From Gammaproteobacteria bacterium (GTDB lineage: Bacteria; Pseudomonadota; Gammaproteobacteria; Steroidobacterales; Steroidobacteraceae), in NCBI GenBank assembly GCA_015655465.1, contig JAATEY010000025.1, forward strand, positions 1-54,366: 54,366 nt of DNA, read 5' to 3'. The translations under genes and the position numbers were made by a program. Under the pieces are notes generated by a model, which was given only the letters and a program-made list of their open reading frames with translations, was not told the origin of the DNA and did not search any database. Of this stretch, positions 50,365 through 54,366 are shown one piece after another (the stretch's first letter is position 1; each line of letters opens with the position of its first letter).

Positions 50365-50751
50365 TCATTGGCCTTCAGGCGGCTGCCATAGCTCGACCTT
50401 GTTTCCCTCTGGATCAATGACCCAGGCAAATATCCCGTACTCTGATTCGTCAATCTTCTCGAGCACATTGCAGCTTTCTTCCTTCAACACCTTGACCAGG
50501 GCGCGGATGTCTTCCACCCGGTAGTTGACCATGAAGAGAGCAGAGCTTGGAGCAAACTGACTGCTTTCTTCCGGAGCGATGAGCCAGGCAGGGGGGCCTG
50601 CAACCGGCTTGCCGTCTGCGCCGGTCCAATCGAAGGCAGCTCCGCCCCATACCTGGACATCGATTCCCAGATGCCGCTTGTACCAGGCCCGCAGTGATGG
50701 AGCGTCTTTGGCCTTGAAGAAGATGCCGCCGATGCCAGTGACTCGCCTCAT
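50365..50751 (-). CDS. VOC family (glyoxalase-like) protein
   Basis: 128 residues: IGGIFFKAKDAPSLRAWYKRHLGI near 7-30, then FMVNYRVEDIRALVKVLKEE and YGIFAWVIDPEGNKVELWQP at the end. This is the beta-alpha-beta-beta-beta repeat of the vicinal oxygen chelate fold. Typical metal-binding glutamate ELWQP is present, but one of the usual His ligands is not obvious. Reaction unknown. Confidence 0.87.
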   Translation of the reverse strand: MRRVTGIGGIFFKAKDAPSLRAWYKRHLGIDVQVWGGAAFDWTGADGKPVAGPPAWLIAPEESSQFAPSSALFMVNYRVEDIRALVKVLKEESCNVLEKIDESEYGIFAWVIDPEGNKVELWQPPEGQ

Positions 50752-50799
50752 GTGATCTCCGGTGCGCGGTGGTCGTGGAAGGAACGTTTCTTCTGCGGC

Positions 50800-51138
50800 C
50801 TAACGAGCCCGAGTTGAGCGCGCCGTGCGCCAGGGCAGGCGTCGAGCGGCAAACCACACCACAGCGCCCGTGGCGATGGCAAACAGGACCGCAACAAGGC
50901 CCAAAGGCCAGCTTTGCGCTTCAATGGAGACAATCGCAGTCGGCGCCATTGCGGCCAGAGCACCAACCTGCGCCAGGCGACGCCAGCCGGCCAGCCACGC
51001 ATATCCTGCAGCAGGCAACCCGAGCAGGAGCGACACAAACATGATCGGCGTAAAGGCCCAGAACACAATGAAACACATCGCCGAGGCGATGAGCCCAATG
51101 GCACCGAACGCAGCTCCAGCTTTACGTGATGGCCGCAT
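50800..51138 (-). CDS. Four-span membrane protein, function unknown
   Basis: 112 residues from ATG 51138 (MRPSRKAG); ATG 51144 adds two. Four hydrophobic segments at about 12-30, 33-50, 58-74 and 80-98, with a basic C-terminal RRLPWRTARSTRAR. No recognised family. It starts on the same strand 48 bases before the VOC gene. Confidence 0.6.
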   Translation of the reverse strand: MRPSRKAGAAFGAIGLIASAMCFIVFWAFTPIMFVSLLLGLPAAGYAWLAGWRRLAQVGALAAMAPTAIVSIEAQSWPLGLVAVLFAIATGAVVWFAARRLPWRTARSTRAR

Positions 51139-51471
51139 GTGCAAACCAATTCGTCATGGGTCTGCGGAAGTGGTGCAGATGATGCTATGCCTGCATTGAC
51201 GATAGCATGGACATGTCCGGTGAGAATCGATGCCGCGGCGAGCGGCACTGATGCCGGTTCCCCCGGCGCCGCGCTTGACGTGTTCTTGCGATGTGCGTAA
51301 GTCACCGGTTCGAAGCGTTCTCCCTCTGCAGCTGTCCAATTCGTTTGCAAACAATACTTGTCATCGGCCCGCAGATATGACAAGTTTACTTGGCGTTGTG
51401 GAGGCAAGCTTTTCGTTTCCCGCGCACCGTCTTGATGGAGTGGCAATCATGACGTGCAGGCGGACGTCGGC
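51139..51471. other. 333-base intergenic region with inverted repeats
   Basis: No gene seen. It has an inverted repeat ATGCTAT/ATAGCAT at 51182-51208, and a larger operator-like one at 51356-51385. Confidence 0.45.
51356..51385. promoter_or_regulatory. Operator-like inverted repeat upstream of the broken HTH gene
   Basis: ACTTGTCAT and ATGACAAGT are perfect 9-base arms around a 12-base spacer. The site lies about 90 bases before the HTH start. A dimeric repressor is the likely binder, perhaps once the HTH product itself. Confidence 0.45.
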
Positions 51472-51611
51472 ATGAAGAACCGCATCCGCGTGCTGCGTGC
51501 GGAGAAGGCCTGGAGCCAGGCCGACTGGGCGACCGCGTGCGCGTCTCGCGCAACTCGATCAGCACCATCGAGAACGGCCGGTTCGACCCGTCGTTGCCGC
51601 TCGCGTTCCGC
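51472..51611 (+). pseudogene. Frameshifted and truncated XRE-type HTH regulator (YozG-like)
   Basis: ATG 51472 gives MKNRIRVLRAEKAWSQAD, the usual start of YozG-like small DNA-binding proteins. The frame then turns to arginine-rich nonsense. Reading on from 51526 in the shifted frame gives LGDRVRVSRNSISTIENGRF, DPSLPLAFR, the expected recognition-helix part. One missing base at about 51525 explains the break. Similarity also ends near 51611, where FRIARxF should follow, so the end is lost too. It is probably a remnant, unless the base loss is an assembly error. Confidence 0.7.
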
Positions 51612-51640
51612 GGTGTGTCCACGATTGGTCCAGGACTCGC

Positions 51641-51658
51641 AGTAAGAGTTGACCTACA
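51641..51658 (+). promoter_or_regulatory. GacA-like box before the 57-residue membrane protein
   Basis: AGTAAG-AGTTGA-CCTACA. The upstream half is one base from the classic TGTAAG. It ends 96 bases before the ATG at 51755. Confidence 0.5.
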
Positions 51659-51702
51659 AAAACCCGGGCATTCGTCGCCTCAGCCATCGCTGCCTGCATG
51701 CG

Positions 51703-51708
51703 TATAGT
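51703..51708 (+). promoter_or_regulatory. -10-like TATAGT before the small membrane protein
   Basis: TATAGT, 45 bases after the CCTACA half-site and 46 before the ATG. No clear -35, as expected for an activator-dependent promoter. Confidence 0.4.
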
Positions 51709-51754
51709 CTGTCGAGGATGAGCTGGTTGCTCAATCCCCCGACAGGAGTCTCCT

Positions 51755-51928
51755 ATGTCATTTGGCCTTTTCATGCTTGGGTTGGCGGTGCTCATCGGTG
51801 GGATCGCATGGGCCCTTGTTACGGCGGGAGTTGCGGTGACATACGTGGCGATCGCGTGCCTGGTAGTTGCCGGCATTGGCATCATGATGGCGGTGTCCCG
51901 GACTCGGGCCAAGGATCCGCCGGCCTAG
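51755..51928 (+). CDS. 57-residue two-span membrane protein
   Basis: ATG 51755 with AGGAG six bases upstream, stop TAG at 51926. Product: MSFGLFMLGLAVLIGGIAWA, then a second span beginning VAVTYVAIACLVVAGIG and a basic end SRTRAKDPPA. Both spans and the positive end look like a genuine small inner-membrane protein. It has a GacA-like box about 95 bases upstream, the same spacing as the other candidate targets. Not recognised as a known family. Confidence 0.65.
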   Translation: MSFGLFMLGLAVLIGGIAWALVTAGVAVTYVAIACLVVAGIGIMMAVSRTRAKDPPA

Positions 51929-52033
51929 AAATCTTTTTCTGACGTGTTCGTCCAGCGCACTGGAGAGCAACTCGTTTACCTGTTGACCGGGAACTCCACA
52001 GAGAGTTGCTGGGCGGCAGACGCATCCTCCAAC

Positions 52034-52390
52034 TCAGAGAAGCCTGGCTTCCTGCTCTTCCCAGATCTTGAGCAACGAAAGCATCTCTGGTCCCGCATAT
52101 GCACCTACCACCCTGACGTTGGCATGAACAAGCTGGACACCGACAATCACTGACAAGAATTCCGGTTCAGTACGAAGCTTTGCCAGCCTCTCGCGATTTC
52201 CGCGCACCACAACGAATCCTTCCAGGTCACCCCCATGAGGTTCCAGAAGAATCGTATCGAAGCTTTCGATTTCCCCTTCCCTGTGCAGCCGCGCCAGGTA
52301 CTGATGAGCGCTACCAAGCACTTGCGAGGCGGATTTTTCCCGACCGGGAATGATTGGTCCCCACCCAACAAACAGGCCTCCATTCGGCAT
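52034..52390 (-). CDS. Small cytoplasmic protein, function unknown
   Basis: 118 residues from ATG 52390, with CGGAGG nine bases before it; the frame is open further upstream but without a site. It starts MPNGGLFVGWGPIIPGREKS, with HQYLARLHREGEIESFDTIL and LEPHGGDLEGFVVVRGNRER. The G-W-G-x-x-x-x-G-R-E opening recurs in small uncharacterised proteins, from memory. Looks like an alpha/beta fold. No function to offer. Confidence 0.65.
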   Translation of the reverse strand: MPNGGLFVGWGPIIPGREKSASQVLGSAHQYLARLHREGEIESFDTILLEPHGGDLEGFVVVRGNRERLAKLRTEPEFLSVIVGVQLVHANVRVVGAYAGPEMLSLLKIWEEQEARLL

Positions 52391-52499
52391 CACTTGGACC
52401 TCCGGAGCTGACAACGGGGGAATTCGCGCTGCAACGGATTGTTGGGCGACCGGCTCGGCGCCGCAGGTTTTACAGGCATTTTCGCGGGATCCACTACAG

Positions 52500-53117
52500 C
52501 TAACGGCATTGGTGCGGCCCAAGCACGCGGTTCAGATAGGCAACGAACTCTGGCTGTTCTCTCATTGTGATGGCGCAATTGAATGGCGGCTGCTGAATTG
52601 GTCCGAAGAGGAAGAGTGAGCCGATTACTGCGAAATACTCCTTTCCGTTTTCGAGAAAGTGCGCCTGCGCATATTCTGCAGGGTAGATTCGTTTCCGCAA
52701 TGCCTCGGCGTAAGCCCCGGCTATCTCGGGAGTGGGCTGCTTCAGTACCTGGTGATGGAGCGCATGCAGAAGTTCATGCAGCACCATGGGCTTGTTTTCA
52801 GGTAATGGAGAGTCAGTCCTGATGCTGACGACCCACTTGCCGTTGACTTGTGTGTACTCCGCATTCGAAGCCGGGTTCAGTACGATGGGCACCGTCCTGA
52901 AGAACTTCGTTACACGTTCCGGCAAACTCACCGAGTCAACGATTTCCAGCTGCTTCACCAGCGCTGGAAGTATCACTTCGAGCTGCCGATCCGTGGCAAG
53001 GCTGGCGTCGATCCGGAAGCCATGTAAGTCCAGCACGCGTGTAGAGGTTTGCTGTTGTGCGTAGCCCACGCCCGCAACCAGTAACAGCGTCAGAATTGCA
53101 GTCATTGCGCCCTTCAT
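52500..53117 (-). CDS. Secreted HExxH protein, putative zinc metallopeptidase
   Basis: 205 residues from ATG 53117, with GGGGAGAG upstream. Signal peptide ending near GYAQ (about residue 21). The zinc motif lies in MVLHELLHALHHQVL near 111-125 (HELLH, with a further HH), and ENGKEYFAVIGSLFLFG near 155-171 may give the downstream Glu. This is like the gluzincin/ATLF arrangement, in which the third ligand is in an E-x-F-A helix. Protease activity is not shown; target unknown. Confidence 0.75.
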   Translation of the reverse strand: MKGAMTAILTLLLVAGVGYAQQQTSTRVLDLHGFRIDASLATDRQLEVILPALVKQLEIVDSVSLPERVTKFFRTVPIVLNPASNAEYTQVNGKWVVSIRTDSPLPENKPMVLHELLHALHHQVLKQPTPEIAGAYAEALRKRIYPAEYAQAHFLENGKEYFAVIGSLFLFGPIQQPPFNCAITMREQPEFVAYLNRVLGPHQCR

Positions 53118-53261
53118 ATGCTCTCCCCGGAGAAGCTGTGCTGGACAGGTTCTGATGAATGGATTGTAAGTGATATCCGCTTGACGGTAATGTCCACGCG
53201 GCAGGGGCGCTCATTCGCACCCTGCCGATCGGGAAGTGCAACGGAGGTTGGGAGTAAATCC

Positions 53262-54221
53262 ATGAAACAGACATCCATATTCACCTTGCTGATCACGGTT
53301 TGCGTGCTCGGCAGCTATGCCAACGCCGCGCAACCTTCCACGGCCTGCGACCGCGAGTGCTTGCGCGGCAAGGTCAGCGAACTGCTGTACGGGTTCGTGA
53401 AGCACGACGTGAGCAAGCTTGCGGTCGCGCCCACGCTGCGCGTCACCGAGGACGCCATCGTGAAGCCGCTCGCCGAGGTCGGGCTGGTCAGGAGCGTGAC
53501 CGGGCTCGCCGGCTATCGCCAGGACATCATCGATGAGCGCGCGAGCGTCGCCGGCGCCCACGTCATCGTCAAGGAAGGCGATGCGTCGGTGATGCTGGTG
53601 GTGCGCGTGAAGGTCGTGGCCAACGCACTCACAGAAGTCGAGCTCGTCGCCAACCGTGGCGGCGGCATGGGGCCCGCCCCGGCGCGGGCCGCAGGTCCTG
53701 GCGCTGGACCCGGCACTGGCCCAGGCCCTGTCGCTGCCGCCGGTCCCAGCCTCGGCCAGAGTCGCCTGTCCGCTCCCAGCGAAGCCACCAGCTACGTGCC
53801 GCGGCCCGAGCAGCTGATGAAGCGCAAGGAGGCCATCAAGATCGCGCTGAAGTATCCCGAAGGCCTCGCCGCGGCCAAGAACTTCGCCTTCGTCAATGCG
53901 CCGTTCTCGCCCGACGCCTACCGTTTCGAGAACGGATCGGTGCTGGCCGGCCCGGAGTGCACCTTCAATCCCACCTGCAAGGACATCTCCACCCAGTCGC
54001 TCGCGGTTTTCGAGCGCCTCGGCGATCCGGTGACCCGCGTAGTCGCCGTCGATGAGCGCATGGGTATCGTGTGGCTGCGCATGGCCTGGGGCGTGCAGAA
54101 GGAAGGCGGCGACCAGCTCTGTGTGTGGGAGACGTTCAAGATCTGGGATGGCCAGATCCACGCCGTCGAGGCGTTCATGCGGACCTTTCCGATCGAGCTC
54201 AGGAACGGTGGCTGGGAGTAG
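53262..54221 (+). CDS. Secreted protein of the unassigned paralogous family, copy 4
   Basis: 319 residues from ATG 53262, with GGAG about eight bases upstream. Signal peptide of about 22 residues ending NAA. Mature start STACDRECLRGKVSELLYGF carries the CDRxCL motif of the copies at 6.4 and 7.5 kb. It has a Gly/Pro/Ala-rich linker near residues 142-170, then RPEQLMKRKEAIKIALKYPE, further Cys in ECTFNPTC, and ends FKIWDGQIHAVEAFMRTFPI and GWE. Diverged from the tandem copies and separated from them by 44 kb, so an older duplicate. Confidence 0.8.
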   Translation: MKQTSIFTLLITVCVLGSYANAAQPSTACDRECLRGKVSELLYGFVKHDVSKLAVAPTLRVTEDAIVKPLAEVGLVRSVTGLAGYRQDIIDERASVAGAHVIVKEGDASVMLVVRVKVVANALTEVELVANRGGGMGPAPARAAGPGAGPGTGPGPVAAAGPSLGQSRLSAPSEATSYVPRPEQLMKRKEAIKIALKYPEGLAAAKNFAFVNAPFSPDAYRFENGSVLAGPECTFNPTCKDISTQSLAVFERLGDPVTRVVAVDERMGIVWLRMAWGVQKEGGDQLCVWETFKIWDGQIHAVEAFMRTFPIELRNGGWE

Positions 54222-54253
54222 GGTGAACCGGGCCGCTGCAACGCAAAATCGTT

Positions 54254-54366
54254 TCAGTGCGTGAGCCACCAGGCAGCGACACCGAAGATCGCAGTAACGA
54301 CGAGAACGACAATTGCCGGAAATCGCTTCGGCAGGCGGTCACGAATGAACTCTGCCTCTTTGCCGT
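54254..54366 (-). CDS. C-terminal end of a membrane protein (cut by window edge)
   Basis: The minus-strand frame is open from the window edge to TGA at 54254-54256. The last residues read KEAEFIRDRLPKRFPAIVVL, then VVTAIFGVAAWWLTH: a charged stretch and one membrane span at the very end. Too short to identify. Confidence 0.55.
   Translation of the reverse strand, partial: GKEAEFIRDRLPKRFPAIVVLVVTAIFGVAAWWLTH

Noticed and set aside
1-54366. CRISPR arrays, tRNA or rRNA genes, intact insertion sequences, phage genes
   Set aside because: Looked for throughout; no direct-repeat arrays, cloverleaf sequences, transposases or structural phage proteins noticed.

Overview
This 54.4 kb window is high-GC, gene-dense chromosomal DNA of a Gram-negative proteobacterium. 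The envelope genes (lipoproteins with lipoboxes, a TonB-dependent receptor, a Wzx/Wzy-type exopolysaccharide cluster) and protein families such as a PQQ alcohol dehydrogenase, a YfiR protein and a YqjD/YqjE pair suggest a gammaproteobacterium of the Steroidobacteraceae/Nevskiales/Xanthomonadales kind. That placement is inference. I see no rRNA, tRNA, CRISPR array, intact insertion sequence or prophage.

Layout. 1-4.7 kb: 3' end of a MOSC protein, a YqhA-type membrane protein, a RelE/ParE-type toxin-antitoxin pair, an OPT oligopeptide transporter and an alpha/beta hydrolase. 4.8-9.5 kb: a secreted hydrolase-like protein and three tandem paralogues of an unassigned secreted family, closed by a clear terminator; a fourth paralogue lies at 53.3 kb. 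9.6-12 kb: a CHASE3 histidine kinase facing a NarL/UvrY-type response regulator and a solo receiver protein. 12.2-13.7 kb: a small lipoprotein and an FAD oxidoreductase. 13.9-30.4 kb: an exopolysaccharide cluster (priming transferase, Wzc-like kinase, polymerase, flippase, glycosyltransferases, GH39-like hydrolase, methyltransferase, two FemAB-like acyltransferases, a JmjC/cupin protein). 30.5-35 kb: a membrane protein with a 24-residue companion, PilZ and PRC-barrel proteins and a soluble hybrid kinase. 35.5-41.3 kb: a TonB receptor, YfiR protein, hybrid kinase and receiver, probably one signalling operon. 41.3-45.7 kb (minus strand): an eight-gene run with DUF1328, YqjD- and YqjE-like proteins, superoxide dismutase, an AI-2E-type transporter and a zinc metallopeptidase. 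46-54.4 kb: a BON lipoprotein, a PQQ quinohaemoprotein dehydrogenase and assorted metabolic and hypothetical genes.

The most interesting signal is regulatory. A short motif, CCTACA, often paired as an inverted repeat TGTAGG-N6-CCTACA, recurs in intergenic regions, usually 50-105 bp before a start codon. Its 6-6-6 architecture matches the known GacA/UvrY box TGTAAG-N6-CTTACA, and the only perfect copy lies between the NarL/UvrY-type regulator gene and a small lipoprotein gene. I infer a local regulon of envelope and stress proteins (small lipoprotein, BON, PRC-barrel, PilZ, DUF1328/YqjD/YqjE/SOD operon, small membrane proteins), and possibly the exopolysaccharide and TonB-YfiR-kinase clusters, controlled by the CHASE3 kinase and this regulator.
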